A stretch of DNA of 64,000 nucleotides from the NCBI RefSeq assembly GCF_947172395.1, contig NC_069095.1:1488001-1552000 (forward strand). Direction: 5' to 3'. Below are positions 48,391 to 60,285 of the stretch, in pieces; the first letter of the stretch is position 1, and every line of letters starts with the position of its first letter. The translations under genes and the position numbers were made by a program. The notes beneath the pieces are model-generated. The model saw only the letters and a program-made list of their open reading frames with translations. It was not told the DNA's origin and ran no database searches. Source of the stretch: Bicyclus anynana. Its lineage: Eukaryota > Arthropoda > Insecta > Lepidoptera > Nymphalidae.

Positions 48391-49051
48391 AAAACAAGCT
48401 AATAAAAAAATAAGACCCAGTTTTCCTATAAAAAAAATAAAGCTAAATTCAAAAGTAATTAACTTACTAAAAAAACCTCAAAACATTTTTCCATTTAACT
48501 CAGACAATATACAATTTGTCTAGTTTATTCAGCGACAGCTGGGGGCAAAATCAGAAAATATTAGTATAAATATTTTATTCAAGTTCATCTAGTATGAATC
48601 ATCGACAATTCTAGAAACACCTAGCTTTTACGATCGGACGTACCTACATACACTTTTAAACGTTTATATGACGTATAAGTAATGTGTGATAGAAATGTAA
48701 AAAATGGTATACATTGTTAAGTTTTTAACGATTTGCATCCACATTTCTAATTCGCACAGCAAAAATTTGGAATGCCCATCCGGCGTTTGTGTTTCCTGAC
48801 ACATTAATGTTTCAGACAGCATTAATGCTATCCATTACGGCTAATTGTTGTCAAGCGAGAGCCTATTAAATAAAACTAAAATATATATATATATATACAA
48901 ATCTACAGTTGGACCACCTGATGGTAAGTGGAAGACCATCGCCAGTAAAGAGAGCTCTACACTTAGCAGGGCATGCAAAGAACATGTCTTAAATGAATAA
49001 AGTGCCGCCCTGTGTCCATCATTCTAAGGCGTAGGTATTAAAGCTAAGGAG

Positions 49052-49077
49052 AACTAGAAAGAAAGAAAGAAAGAAAA
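49052..49077 (+). repeat. (GAAA)n microsatellite
   Basis: About six AGAA units; a SINE-like stretch (GTTGGACCACCTGATGGTAA, TAGCAGGGCATGC) precedes it at 48905-48975. Confidence 0.8.
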
Positions 49078-49084
49078 TATATTT

Positions 49085-50585
49085 ATTATTACATTATGCC
49101 ACACATCACAATTATTTAAGAAATAATGCCCAGCGATATGTGGATTCATATCATCATAACCTAGAAAAAGGTCCCAACTCAGTATATTGCTATATGCTCC
49201 CCATAAACAAAGAACATACAGCGCTGATTTTCAGCTAGGGCCCAGTTCCTACCACTACCTAAGTGCTACCACGAAAACAGGCAACATAAACCTATATTCA
49301 AAGCTAAACCAAATTAAATCTTATAACTAGTTAAAAATTTATAAAGAAGAATTATAAAAAAACTAAAGGAGACATACACTTTTATACTAACGATACATAT
49401 AAATAAAGTTGAAGTGTCTGTCTGTTCGTCCTGGCTAATCTCTGGAACGGCTAAGCCGATCTTACTTGGCGAGCTCAGCGTAAATAAAATTTTAAAATCT
49501 TTTAAACAGTATAGTCATAGCAAACCTATAAAATATACAGGAAAAACAATAAATAACAGTAATTTTATTTTAACTGCTTATTTAATAACGTAGCGATTGC
49601 TATTTTAGGTAACTATAATGATGAAAACAATTAATTACATTTGCATATTTATAATAATTAATTAGCGTGAATCTAAATCTTTCTTAGAAACAATATAAGG
49701 AATTCACACAAAACTGGTTAGCAAGAGTACAATGTAAAGTAAAGATATTAAAAAATGTATTATTATTGATGTAAACGTCAATGACAATAGCCAATTGGCA
49801 ACTTTATGCATAGAGCAAAAAACTTCTTAATTACCTATTAATTTATGTCAGCTCCAAAGCTCAATCTAAACTTTAAAGATGAAAACATTTCAAATAGTGA
49901 CCAAGAAAAGTGTCACTATTATCCAGAAAGAGTAGGATAAAGATGAGTAAAGTAGGTAATGAAAATAATAACATATTTAAATAATAGAATATTAAAAAAA
50001 AAGATTAATCACCTTGTAAAACCGCATAGAAAACAAATCCTTGTTTTAGTAGTAAGCTGGAAAAGACAGAATTAAAAAGTCCCAAGTAATTTTAATAAAT
50101 ATACTCTCACTAGGTAAACTAATAAAAATAGCCGCTCTTCTGCAAGTGAATATCTAGTATTTTTTGCAGATTTACTTCTTAATTAGCGTATAGAGCAACT
50201 AAGCGTGATATTGTAAGTAACAAAAACTCTGCAACATTTGAATTTAACTGATCATTATCTCATGCGTCGTAAATAAAACTCACTAAGTTTTAGTTAATAA
50301 TTTTAGCATTATTATGGCAAAATTGTAATTTTGTAACATTTTTAGTTTTTTGATTATCTTTGTTCACACAAATCCAGCTTGGTTTTACTGTTATTATCTT
50401 TACCTATAAAATAAACAATTAAGAAAAATATCGTACATCACTTCATTGTGATTACATAGACAAGCAATGAATAAACGAATATATTTTAATTTCTCAAAGC
50501 GGAGATTTTGATTGAACAGAAAACTTTAATCATAATTTCTGCGAAGCTAATTGTTTCTCATTTTTAAAATCCTTTCACCAATGGA
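49085..50585. other. AT-rich intergenic DNA
   Basis: No gene. GAAGTGTCTGTCTGTTCGTC at 49410 and AACGGCTAAGCCGATCTTAC suggest an old Helitron-like fragment. Confidence 0.5.
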
Positions 50586-50589
50586 AAGA

Positions 50590-50683
50590 TACATTGTCAG
50601 CGAGTGACATAGACTTTATTTTGTCCCCGTATTCTGACAGATACAGGAACTACAGGTAAAGCCGCAGGGCGTCCGCTAATCTA
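50590..50683 (+). mobile_element. Helitron family A, 3' part only
   Basis: TTTTGTCCCCGTATTCTGAC through CAGGGCGTCCGCTAATC. It directly precedes the complete copy at 50686. Confidence 0.55.
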
Positions 50684-50685
50684 TC

Positions 50686-50880
50686 TATACTAATATTATA
50701 AAGCTGAAGAGTTTGTTTGTTTGATTGAACGCGCTAATCTCAGGAACTACTGGTCCGATTTGAAAAATTCTTTCAGTGTTAGATAGCCCATTTATAGAGG
50801 AAGGCTTTAGGTTATATATTATTCCCATATTCCTACGGGAACGGGAACCACGCGGGTAAAACCGCGCGGCGTCAGCTAGT
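50686..50880 (+). mobile_element. Helitron family A copy, well preserved
   Basis: TCTATACTAATATTATAAAG to GCGGCGTCAGCTAG before T, close to what appears to be the family consensus. Confidence 0.85.
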
Positions 50881-51424
50881 AATGATTAAGGTACAAAATC
50901 GCGTGTGAAGCTAGTGAAGTAAAATAATTTAGTATTCAAGCAACATTAGGTTTGCGTTAAGCCGGCGGCCAGGCTGGTCACGCGCCTCGGCGGATACCGC
51001 GTCCGGTTTACGGACGCAAAGAAAAAACATATTGGGACTAATCTTGGGCGACATTGACGGAATTGTTTTAGATATTATAAAGTCAAATGGACGTTATAGT
51101 AGTTACCTGTAGAAATGCCTTTAATGTTGCTTAAAATTTATATTTAAAAACTATACTTGTGTGTTTATTAAACGCTTTAAGCTTTTGGGAAAGGCTTATT
51201 ATAGTGTTAATGATTATATTAATGATAAAAAAGCTTGGCGTTAAACTGTAATATACAACTGTGTGCTTAGCTTTAAATAAGTTTGTAAAATGGTGGTAAA
51301 CAAAAAAAACCTTGGCTGAGTTTGTTTTGGGCTCTTCTCGGACCACGGCGCGTTTGGAACCCTCGTAACTTTAGTTTTAAGTTTTCGACTATTATTACCA
51401 CCATTAAATTAAATTAAATGATGA

Positions 51425-51500
51425 CATAATCTTGACTTTTCAAATGTGCTTGTAAACTAAGGCTAATTGAAATAAATGAATTTTGACTTTTGACTTATAT
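51425..51500 (+). mobile_element. Second LINE family, 3' end fragment
   Basis: GTGCTTGTAAACTAAGGCTA and TTGAAATAAATGAATTTTGA, ending in a (TTTTGAC)2 run. Confidence 0.6.
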
Positions 51501-51514
51501 AAGTATGTAGGTAC

Positions 51515-51662
51515 TACCGGACGCCCTATGTGTCAATCCAGAGTAAAATATTTTTCCATTCCTTTCGGCCAAATCGAGTCGGTAGTAGCGGCGTTATAGA
51601 GTAGCAAACAACCAAACAAACATACATCCATACAAACTTTCGCGTTTATAATATTAGTAGGA
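51515..51662 (-). mobile_element. Helitron family B copy, 3' truncated
   Basis: CGGACGCCCTATGTGTCAAT, GTAGCGGCGTTATAGAGTAG, CTTTCGCGTTTATAATATTA. Confidence 0.75.
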
Positions 51663-51669
51663 AGTCGGA

Positions 51670-53440
51670 TTAGATGTTATTTTTATGTTTCTGTAGATAA
51701 TCTATGTCATGCAGAAAATATAACCTAACCAATTAACTGATTGACAAATATAAACATAATATACAAGACTTTTATAATGATAATTATTATTTAATTTAGG
51801 TACATAGTTTGTTTTAACTGCATCGGATAGTAACAATAAAGGAAACGACAACTTTCACGTAAAACGGAAACAGTTTATACGTTATACATAACGAAGTAAA
51901 GAATTTAGAATGGCCTTGTCTTTTCTAATAATATCCTCAATTTATTTAGAAAGAGAATAATTATGAACTTCCTGAAAAAAGTTAACGGAAAGATTTATTG
52001 AAGTCACTTTAATATTGTGTTCTTGATATTAATAATTATCTCCTAACATAGAGTAACTACATTCTCGTGCATTTACCCCATTTTCATATGGATGAAATGG
52101 ATTAAGATTAATGTTAGACAAACCTCAATTTTGTTTAAAGGACCTAATCAATACTGTTTAAAGAGGACCTTTGGGGTTCGAAGAAAGGGGAATGCCCATA
52201 CAACGTCGGCCCAGGTAACTCAGGTATACCCCCGTATAAAAGCGTATAAATATGATAATATGATGTATAAATAATCACTCTGGATCTGGTTAAATAATTG
52301 ACTTAATAAAAATATGTTTCTTGAAGAAAAATCCATTTTTTTATCACTTTTCTATGATGTTAGTTCATGAACAAAAATAAAATTACAGATTTACTTAATC
52401 TGTACCTTATATACCTTACTAGCCGACGCTGTTTCATCTGGTTAGTCCCGTTCCAATGAGAATACGGGGATAAAATATAGCCTATGACACACACAAATAA
52501 CTTGGCTTATTAGTAGTAAAAGAATTTTCAAAATCGGCTCAGTAGATTCTACAACACAACTAACTTTACCTCTCTAAAATATTAGTTTAAGTAGATTATT
52601 GCTTCAAAATAGGTTCACAATCAACCTAATTTCGAAGCAGTACCTGTTGTGAACAAAGCTTCATTAAAGATTTACTACCCAATAAAGCAATTGTCAAACA
52701 TCCATAATAATTGCCGTTTACCTTGAATTAGGTATTATAAGTAAATAATTGTTTCATTGATAGTTTCGTGTAGTTCATTTCCATTTAATAAGCCAATCAT
52801 TTGGTAATTAGGTACCTACGTAAGTAATATTATTGATGGGACCTTTTTATTAAACGTAAAAAACTAAATAAAAAATACTTACTGACGTCATGCTTGCACT
52901 GCCAGCCAATGGAAGGATTTTTAACGAACTTCTAAAAAAAATAAGTTTTCTATTCGACTACTCCTAACCTAGTGAAAAAATATTTTTCTATGTAGGTAAC
53001 CATATTTTTTTTTTCTCTCAGTGTGTCTGATTTAGATACATGTCCGTCAATTGTAGACTGATGACAATTATTTTTTAAAGTCGTATTAAATTATTACGTT
53101 ATCTTACTTAACTTTGAAATTGAATACTCTAAAGATAGAAAGATAAAATTCGTAATTGTATTTCTATACAAAAAATATTTTGTAAGCTAGAAAATATTTT
53201 TTGTAAATACATATTATTCATTTGATTAATCATTTATATGTACCTACATCCACTAATTAATGAATTTATTATTATTAGTGAAATATTTGGATCTGAAAAA
53301 CACTAAGAGTAAAATAAACTGGTTCTGATTGAACTTTAAACACTGAACTTAGTACTTAAATATTTTACTATTTAAACTATTAAATTATTTTTTTTAAATA
53401 TAAAGGTAAAATAATATAAAAACAGCATTATAAATCTTCA
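51670..53440. other. AT-rich DNA downstream of the Toll gene
   Basis: Apart from the diverged Helitron at 52420, nothing is recognised. Part may be alternative 3' UTR of the receptor gene. Confidence 0.5.
52420..52590 (-). mobile_element. Diverged Helitron family A-like copy
   Basis: CTAGCCGACGCTGTTTCATC, TGAGAATACGGGGATAAAAT and AAAATCGGCTCAGTAGATTC; ends are weak. Confidence 0.5.
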
Positions 53441-53447
53441 TCATCAC

Positions 53448-53453
53448 TTTATT
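53448..53453 (-). terminator. Polyadenylation signal candidate for the Toll gene
   Basis: TTTATT on the plus strand reads AATAAA on the minus strand, about 260 bases after the TAG stop at 53711-53713. It would give a short, ordinary 3' UTR. In DNA this AT-rich the hexamer also occurs by chance. Confidence 0.35.
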
Positions 53454-53710
53454 TTTATAGTGTATAAATAACGCCATATTAATGATATTTTATATAGTAT
53501 GATCACTTGTTTTTTGCTATTTACAATATTTATATGCTACAGCAGTCTTTAAAAGTTTAATACGAAACCTATACACAGGATAACGCAATAGTAAGTTCAC
53601 TTACATAAATTTTGGTATAGCACTTAAATTAATAATTACATATTTACAAGCATTAAGTATTAACATCTAGGTAGTATTTACAATTTGACTGGAAGTGGGC
53701 AGATGCCCGT

Positions 53711-56700
53711 CTAGACTAGGTAAGCTTGCACGGCGTTGCCCGTGTCTACTAGAGGAGGTGGCGGTGGCCATTGCCGAAGATCTCGTCGCCTGCCCGGTGC
53801 CATGCCTTGCTCTAAAGACGAGTAATCCGAATCTATAGAAGAGTAAATATGATCGGATATCGGTCTCCCGTCTGGGCCATACGCGACTGACTGCGTTTGC
53901 CTCACAGCTGATGGCGACTGTCGCACTTCTATGCTATACTCGGGAGGAGCGCTCGCTCCTGGCCCATTGTTCCCTAGCACAGGCGATTTGTCAGGATAAT
54001 TTAACGATCGATTCCCTCCATTAGGTACGGAAGAATCTAACGTATATGTATTGATATTCTTTCTATAGCTATGCGTTCTCGTCTTGTGTGACGTGCCCGT
54101 ATGAGTGGAATCTGGCATCATGTATCTGAGACGCTCCCAAAATCGCTTCTGTCCCCATTGCAACCGCGAGCCCGTTTTCAAATACGGTCGCAAGTCTGGA
54201 TCGCACATAGCGTCGCCCACAACAGAACATTCTTCTATTAAAACTAGTTTATAAATACATCCTTTTAGCGCCTCGTGCAGTCCCTGTCGGAATTCGTAGC
54301 GAGACCACTCCGTTTGCATGAAATTTCTAGTTAGCACTAATATTATACGCTTAGACGCTTCCGCAGCCTCGACCACCGGTGGAGCGCATTGCATGTACTG
54401 TGCCCCGTGATGTGGAATGTCTCTATAATGCAGACAAAGGTGGTACGAGGGATTTCCATTTTCTAGCTCGGTCGCTAGAGACTGCACGACAAATTCCTCG
54501 TCTTTCGGGCTATAACATACGTATGCATCGTAAAGCTTTTCTGTTTCCTCAAATGCACCGGAGAAAGAGAAAATTCGTATGCCACAGTTAGTGTAGAGCC
54601 AAACTCGCAGTGAATCTCTACATAAAAAGAGTACGACGAGAGCTAATAAAATAAAGCCGGTAAGAGTGGAGACTATCATGGGAACGTAGTTCGACACCGA
54701 CATGTTTCCGACGACTGAATTATCGGCATAATAATCGCTGCAGGCAGTTCCATTTAAATTGAGCTCTTTTTTCTGTGGCGGCTTGGCATCTCCGTTCCAA
54801 CACCATACATCGGTTATATCAATGATTTTTTGTGCATTCTCTGCCAGGTATGCTGTTAGTTCTTGTAAATAGCGACATTTGCATGACCATAAATTATTGC
54901 CAAGGGATAGAGCTTTCAGGTTAGTATTTGTATTAAAGCTCCAAACTCCAAAATCTACTAATCTGTTCCCATCGAGGCGTAAAACTTCTAAAGATCTCAG
55001 TGACAAAAATGATATGTTTGCGATATGACTAATTAAGTTGTTTTGTAAAAACAATTCTTTCAAGTTGCTCAACTGATGAAACTCGTCCCCTTTCAATTCT
55101 TTAAGCTTATTGTTCCCCAGGTGCAAAATTTGTAAAGCGTTGAGCCCGGCAAAAGTTCTGTTTTGTATGCTATCTACGTTGCTATTATTCACATAGAGAG
55201 ATCGCATCTTTTGTCGTCCGATGAAAACGTGATTTTGTAACTCTCTTATGTTGTTGCCATCCAAAAATACCTCGGTGGCGTCCATGGGTATTTTGTGTGG
55301 TATTTCCATGGACGATTGGCCGGAACAATCGACGACGTTAGTGTTCCATAACGGGTCGTGGTAGCAGGTGCAATTTTGTGGACAAGTCATTTCACAGTCG
55401 CACGCATCGTAATCGCAGCAGTGACAGATAGCAAAACAATGAGTCTCATACTCACACAGAAAGTCCGATGTCTTAAGATTAGTTAACGGCACATGAGTTC
55501 CACTACGCGTGTTTGTCATTTTACACAAAACGTTTTCCAAGTCCATCACTCGCGGGTACTGTCTCATCGCAGTCATATTGTTTATGATCGGTAACCACTC
55601 CATAGTACAGTCACACTGAAACGGATTTCCACCAATATAGAATTCGGGTAAACTTTTGTTCGTGGGCACGGCCGCTAAGCGTAAACTGTTCAGTTCTAAA
55701 TGCACTATTTCGTTCGCATACATGTCCACACGCGTCAAGTTCTTTTTATCAAAAAACGTATTCACATGGATATTATTTAAAAAGTTATTATTTATAAACA
55801 ACAGTTCTACACTATTAGGTATAGCCATAGGCGATATTTCCACTATTCTATTATGGCTAACATCGAGTGTCTTTATATGGATTTGATCTTGCAACTTGTA
55901 ATAGTTACCTAAGTGTTCAATGAAATTGCCGTGAACGTCCAACCACTTTAAATTACTAGGCACAAACGCGTAATCAAACCACACGAGATGATTTTCTGAC
56001 AAGTTGAGCCAGAGAAGACTTGCTAACGTCGAAAACACACCATTTATATCCGATAAAAAGTTTCCATCTAATCTTATAGCTTCCAGCTGCATATTACGGG
56101 TAAATGTTCCTCTTTCAATCGATTGAATTTTATTTTTCGCTATATTCAAAACTTGCAAATTGGGTAGATCCCAGAACATTCCAACACTCAAATTTCCAAT
56201 TTGATTGTCAATTAATCTTAATCCTGTGAGTTGATTGAGATTTTTGAATGATCCGTTTTTGAAGTCCGTTATTTGATTTTCACCCAAATCCAAGGTTTTT
56301 AGAAATGAAAGTTCCCACAATGCGTCGGGAACCTCTACTAATTGATTCGAGCTCAGGTCCAATTCTTTTAAGTCAGAACAGTTTTTAAATGCTTTTCTAT
56401 CAATGCTGACAAGCAAATTGTTGTTAAGTGTTAATTTGCTTAAAACAAATAATCCATTGAAAAGGTTCTCATCGATTGTATGAAGCCGGTTTTCAGCTAA
56501 ATTTAACGTATGTAGATTGTACAAAGGTAGGAACGCATTTTCTTCAATATATCCAATGGAGTTATTCTTTAAGTTTAATATTTGTAGAAAGAACAAATCC
56601 TTAAATGTTTTCCCATCGATTCTTGTAAGTGCGTTGTTAGATAAATTTAAAACAATTAGGCGTATCAATCCAAGGAATGTTCCGTCGTCCACATGATTGC

Positions 56701-57613
56701 TTGTCAGTTGATTACTAGACAAGTCCAAAACAATTAACTGTTCAAGGCGGTGAAAAATGCCTCGAGCAAGTTCAAAGAGAGAGTTATCGTTGAGGTAGAT
56801 TTCCCGTAATTCTCTGGCGTAAGCAAACAGCCCTTCTGGTAGAGTATGTAAACGGTTATGCGATATGTTTAGAACCCTCATTGAAACAAGGCCATTAAAA
56901 GCTTCACTTGATATGTCTGTTATATTATTATGTTGCAGATATAAGTGTTGTAAACTTTTTAATTTCAATAACTCAGAGTCCTCGGACAATGATTTAATTT
57001 CATTGTGACTTAAATCCAATGTATGTAAACTCGAACCACAGTCAGGTCCAAAACCAATCTGTCCAACAGTCCTAATTCTGTTATGTGTCAAATTCACTGT
57101 GTTCAAGTTCTCTAGAGAACAGAATACACCGGTTGGAACAAACTTGATGTTATTTTGAGCCAGATCTAACGACTGCATTTCCGATAATCCATTGAACGAG
57201 TTCAAAGTTAATTCCAAATTCTTGGTAAGACTCCATTCTGAGTTCTTGGAGCGAAGTTTTAGTCGCTTTAGTTTCTTAAGATCTTGAAAGGTATTATCCG
57301 GGACACTAAGCAGTTTACAGTTCGTTATTGAAAGGTCAGTGAGACTTGGAACTGTGTTGAAGTAGTGCGCTCTAAGGGAGCTCTCGAATAACAGAAGATG
57401 ATTGCATTCGAGGTTAAGACGGCTAGTGTCTGAATTCACTGATGATATACTGCTTCCGTCTCCTTCAAGAGTTCGCACTTTGCACATAATGTTGTTCTCG
57501 ATGTCCCTCTCCATAACACGGACGCACTTGTCCGAGCCGTAGGGCAACACGGTCCATCCGACGTGCAGGAGTGTAAAAAACACAGCCGGTATTGAATACA
57601 TTATCACAGACAT
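53711..57613 (-). CDS. 18w: Toll-family receptor, long type (18-wheeler/Toll-7 clade), single exon
   Basis: Single-pass plasma-membrane receptor of 1300 residues. Seen: hydrophobic signal peptide (about 1-25); leucine-rich repeats from about 65 to 660; cysteine cap 662-726; a cysteine cluster (725-744) leading into a second N-terminal cap (744-764); second repeat block 777-905; cap 906-958; membrane helix about 975-998; TIR domain about 1027-1168 with YDAYVCYS, a CLHYRD box and the FWERLRY end; then a 130-residue tail with HIYSSIDSDYS, a five-proline run and a terminal AYLV. An in-frame TGA lies nine bases before the chosen ATG, so only Met1 or Met5 can start it. Known: double-capped long Tolls include Toll-6, Toll-7, Tollo and 18-wheeler and act in epithelial patterning and immunity. 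The TIR stretch around 1065-1100 and the AYLV end favour 18-wheeler/Toll-7 over Toll-6/Tollo; this is from memory. The paralogue name is less certain than the family. No frameshift or missing block is visible. Confidence 0.95.
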   Translation of the reverse strand: MSVIMYSIPAVFFTLLHVGWTVLPYGSDKCVRVMERDIENNIMCKVRTLEGDGSSISSVNSDTSRLNLECNHLLLFESSLRAHYFNTVPSLTDLSITNCKLLSVPDNTFQDLKKLKRLKLRSKNSEWSLTKNLELTLNSFNGLSEMQSLDLAQNNIKFVPTGVFCSLENLNTVNLTHNRIRTVGQIGFGPDCGSSLHTLDLSHNEIKSLSEDSELLKLKSLQHLYLQHNNITDISSEAFNGLVSMRVLNISHNRLHTLPEGLFAYARELREIYLNDNSLFELARGIFHRLEQLIVLDLSSNQLTSNHVDDGTFLGLIRLIVLNLSNNALTRIDGKTFKDLFFLQILNLKNNSIGYIEENAFLPLYNLHTLNLAENRLHTIDENLFNGLFVLSKLTLNNNLLVSIDRKAFKNCSDLKELDLSSNQLVEVPDALWELSFLKTLDLGENQITDFKNGSFKNLNQLTGLRLIDNQIGNLSVGMFWDLPNLQVLNIAKNKIQSIERGTFTRNMQLEAIRLDGNFLSDINGVFSTLASLLWLNLSENHLVWFDYAFVPSNLKWLDVHGNFIEHLGNYYKLQDQIHIKTLDVSHNRIVEISPMAIPNSVELLFINNNFLNNIHVNTFFDKKNLTRVDMYANEIVHLELNSLRLAAVPTNKSLPEFYIGGNPFQCDCTMEWLPIINNMTAMRQYPRVMDLENVLCKMTNTRSGTHVPLTNLKTSDFLCEYETHCFAICHCCDYDACDCEMTCPQNCTCYHDPLWNTNVVDCSGQSSMEIPHKIPMDATEVFLDGNNIRELQNHVFIGRQKMRSLYVNNSNVDSIQNRTFAGLNALQILHLGNNKLKELKGDEFHQLSNLKELFLQNNLISHIANISFLSLRSLEVLRLDGNRLVDFGVWSFNTNTNLKALSLGNNLWSCKCRYLQELTAYLAENAQKIIDITDVWCWNGDAKPPQKKELNLNGTACSDYYADNSVVGNMSVSNYVPMIVSTLTGFILLALVVLFLCRDSLRVWLYTNCGIRIFSFSGAFEETEKLYDAYVCYSPKDEEFVVQSLATELENGNPSYHLCLHYRDIPHHGAQYMQCAPPVVEAAEASKRIILVLTRNFMQTEWSRYEFRQGLHEALKGCIYKLVLIEECSVVGDAMCDPDLRPYLKTGSRLQWGQKRFWERLRYMMPDSTHTGTSHKTRTHSYRKNINTYTLDSSVPNGGNRSLNYPDKSPVLGNNGPGASAPPEYSIEVRQSPSAVRQTQSVAYGPDGRPISDHIYSSIDSDYSSLEQGMAPGRRRDLRQWPPPPPLVDTGNAVQAYLV

Positions 57614-58080
57614 TTCATTTCACTATAGAATGTCTCATAAACACTCCCCGTGGGTCGATATCACCATTTCCGAAACAAAGTCCGTAACACAGTTTAGTAC
57701 TAAAGAAAAACTTGTAAGCATTTCACTTCACAAAAGTCCGCTGTACATTTTTTAGGAAGTCCTCACAATACGGCTCCAAAGTTTCACAGCACATGTAGGT
57801 ATGAGTGATAGTTTGACAGTTTTCTGTTATTAAAAATTTATTGCGTGTAGTAGAGAGCGACGCAGAGCGTGACGCGACCTATCCGCGCCCCGGTTGCGTT
57901 GTGACTGGCAGCCGTAGTGCTTAGCTCGTGGAAGTAGCAGTGGGGACGCGCAAGTTTCCCCCCGCGAGCCTCACACCCCGCGTAAGCTCTCATAAAGTTT
58001 AAGAACTCGCAGGGCCATCTAGTGAGGAGTAGCGGAATATCAGTGTTTATTATACCTGTACACCCCCTGCGGATTCGTTA
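57614..58080 (-). promoter_or_regulatory. Likely 5' leader and promoter region of the Toll gene
   Basis: DNA directly upstream of the receptor start. The part at about 57840-58040 is markedly richer in G, C and CpG than the AT-rich surroundings, which fits a promoter or leader. I could not fix a TATA box or a transcription start. An upstream non-coding exon cannot be excluded. Confidence 0.35.
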
Positions 58081-58339
58081 TGAATGTCTGTACAATATTT
58101 TTCTCAAACAATTAAATAGTTCAATGCGTTTATGATGTACGAGAATAATAATTGTAAAATTTTCATGCTATTATGTTTCGAACAATAAAAAAATACTGTG
58201 TTTTGGTATTTAAATGGAAAAATTAATTATAGTATAAACTATACCAAGTGTAAGATTTTTTTTTGATAGTAATAAATATATATAATAAACCTACAAAATT
58301 TTAATTACATCAATAATTATAATGATTTTAAAATAACTG

Positions 58340-58568
58340 TTTTTGTAGAAACCGAAAGGGATGTGTGGATTTTTATCATACTCCTAACAAGTTAGCCCGC
58401 CTCCATCTTAGATAGTATCATGGCTTACCATCAAAGTCAAAGTCAAAATTCAAGGCTTAGTTTACAAGCTCTTTCGAAACGTCAGGTATAATATTATACT
58501 TAAGATAATGGTGATAATAATCAGATTTGATTGTGCGGTCAATGTCTAACTTGTGGAGAATAAAAAAG
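58340..58568 (+). mobile_element. SINE family 2, 3' half, with nested LINE end
   Basis: GAAACCGAAAGGGATGTGTG and TAACAAGTTAGCCCGC, then about 95 bases at 58434-58530 of inverted second-family LINE end (AGTCAAAGTCAAAATTCAAG), then the SINE end GTCAATGTCTAACTTGTGG. Confidence 0.7.
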
Positions 58569-58569
58569 G

Positions 58570-59960
58570 CTAGTTTTAATTAGTATTCGCTGCCTAATTA
58601 ATTATCATGTTTGATTGAATAAATACGATATTTAAACTAGTTGCCCCAAGTTAACGCTAGGTACTATGCAAGCCTTAATAGCCTATTAGATATAATGTTT
58701 AACATTGGTAGAGCATTAAACTTTTATTTGAAAAGCAATATCGATTTATATTAGAAACAAAATGATCTCTAAAACAAGTTAAATTGTTACAATATATTTT
58801 TTATTATTATTAGTCATAATAGATCAAAACATGAACTATCCAGTAAACATATAAGTATTATATAGGGACTTGCCTCGCTAGATGTTACCTCTCTATCAAA
58901 GATCAAGAAACAACGAACTTACGCATTTATTCATATAAAATTCAACCCCACGATAAATGTAAAAAAAATTTCAAGATTTTATTTTAATCAACATACTCAT
59001 GCTAATTTACAGCTTTCTAGTAGTAATAATCTCTAAACCGTAGACAGACGGACGGACTAAACTATATTGTTTCTTGTGGACTACGGAACCCCAAAAACCG
59101 TTTCGATAGAACCGACGTTTCATTGTTATAATTGTTTTTGTCGTGTAATGAGCTCCCTAAAAATGCCGGTTTGTGTAGTGCATGGCATAAAAAACTGTCA
59201 ACAACTTCTAGTTTACTAAAAGATGAAATTACGTTTAATTTGTAAGTATTTCTAAATTAATTAATCAAATATGTAATAAAAACAATATCTAATTAGAATC
59301 GATTCTTTTGACGGAACAGAAAAAAATCTATGAAGTAATCGAATATCTGTGTATCTATTACACTCGTTATGTTTTTAATCTGTGTAAAAATTACGTGTGT
59401 GTGTATTGCGAATCAAATAAATAGTTGTGTGTTTCAAAAAGGACACAGAATATATTTATTGGTGTTAAATATTTTCGATGTGTGAGTTTCCCTCGCCCCC
59501 TTCAAAAAATGACGGACAATTATGTTGGTGCATTTGAATGCGATGCATCTCCATATCTGATTCCTCTATGCTCGGTAGATACAATATAATAGTAGGTATG
59601 ACAGTATATACATGAGGCAAATACAATCAATATCTCATCCGGGCGACTGTGTTAACACGATTGGATTATTTAGTTAGTGACGAAATATAGTATGCAAATG
59701 ATGCCATGAATATCAATGTCATCAATTTGAAGCCCAATTATACGATTCAAGACGCTTGAAGAACGTCATGACATATCATTTACATAAATAGGCAGGTACT
59801 TTGTGCCATTCGTTTCAATTTTCTCCGTAATGTCCACAATTTGGACGTATTCAGGGATATTCAGCACTTGACTACGTCGAATATAGTCCGTGGCTAGAGA
59901 GTTGACTAACAGGGAAATGAAGCATAATATTATCATAATAACATAGTAATATGTTACTAC
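58570..59960. other. AT-rich DNA upstream of the Toll gene
   Basis: No gene or named repeat. Regulatory elements of the receptor could lie here but none can be pinned by eye. Confidence 0.45.
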
Positions 59961-59964
59961 TACT

Positions 59965-60285
59965 GAGCCGTGATAGCCCAGTGGATATGACCTCTGCCTC
60001 CAATTCCGGAGGGTGTGGGTTCGAATCCGGTCTGGGGCATGCACCTCCAACTTTTCAGTTGTGTGCATTTTAAGAAATTAAATATCACGTGTCTCAATCG
60101 GTGAAGGAAAACATCGTGAGGAAACCTGCATACCAGAGAATTACCTTAATTCTCTGCGTGTGTGAAGTCTGCCAATCCGCATTGGGCCAGCGTGGTGGAC
60201 TATTGGCCTAACCCCTCTCATTCTGAGAGGAGGCTCGAGCTCAGCAGTGAGCCGAAAATGGGTTGATGACGACGATGTTACTACT
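59965..60285 (+). mobile_element. SINE family 1, best copy
   Basis: GAGCCGTGATAGCCCAGTGG, GTTCGAATCCGGTCTGGGGC, TTTAAGAAATTAAATATCAC, CTCTCATTCTGAGAGGAGGC and a GACGACGATG tail. The head has good box A and B matches; nearly full length. Confidence 0.9.

Noticed and set aside
54379..55886. Short plus-strand frames inside the Toll gene
   Set aside because: Antisense shadows of the receptor coding sequence.
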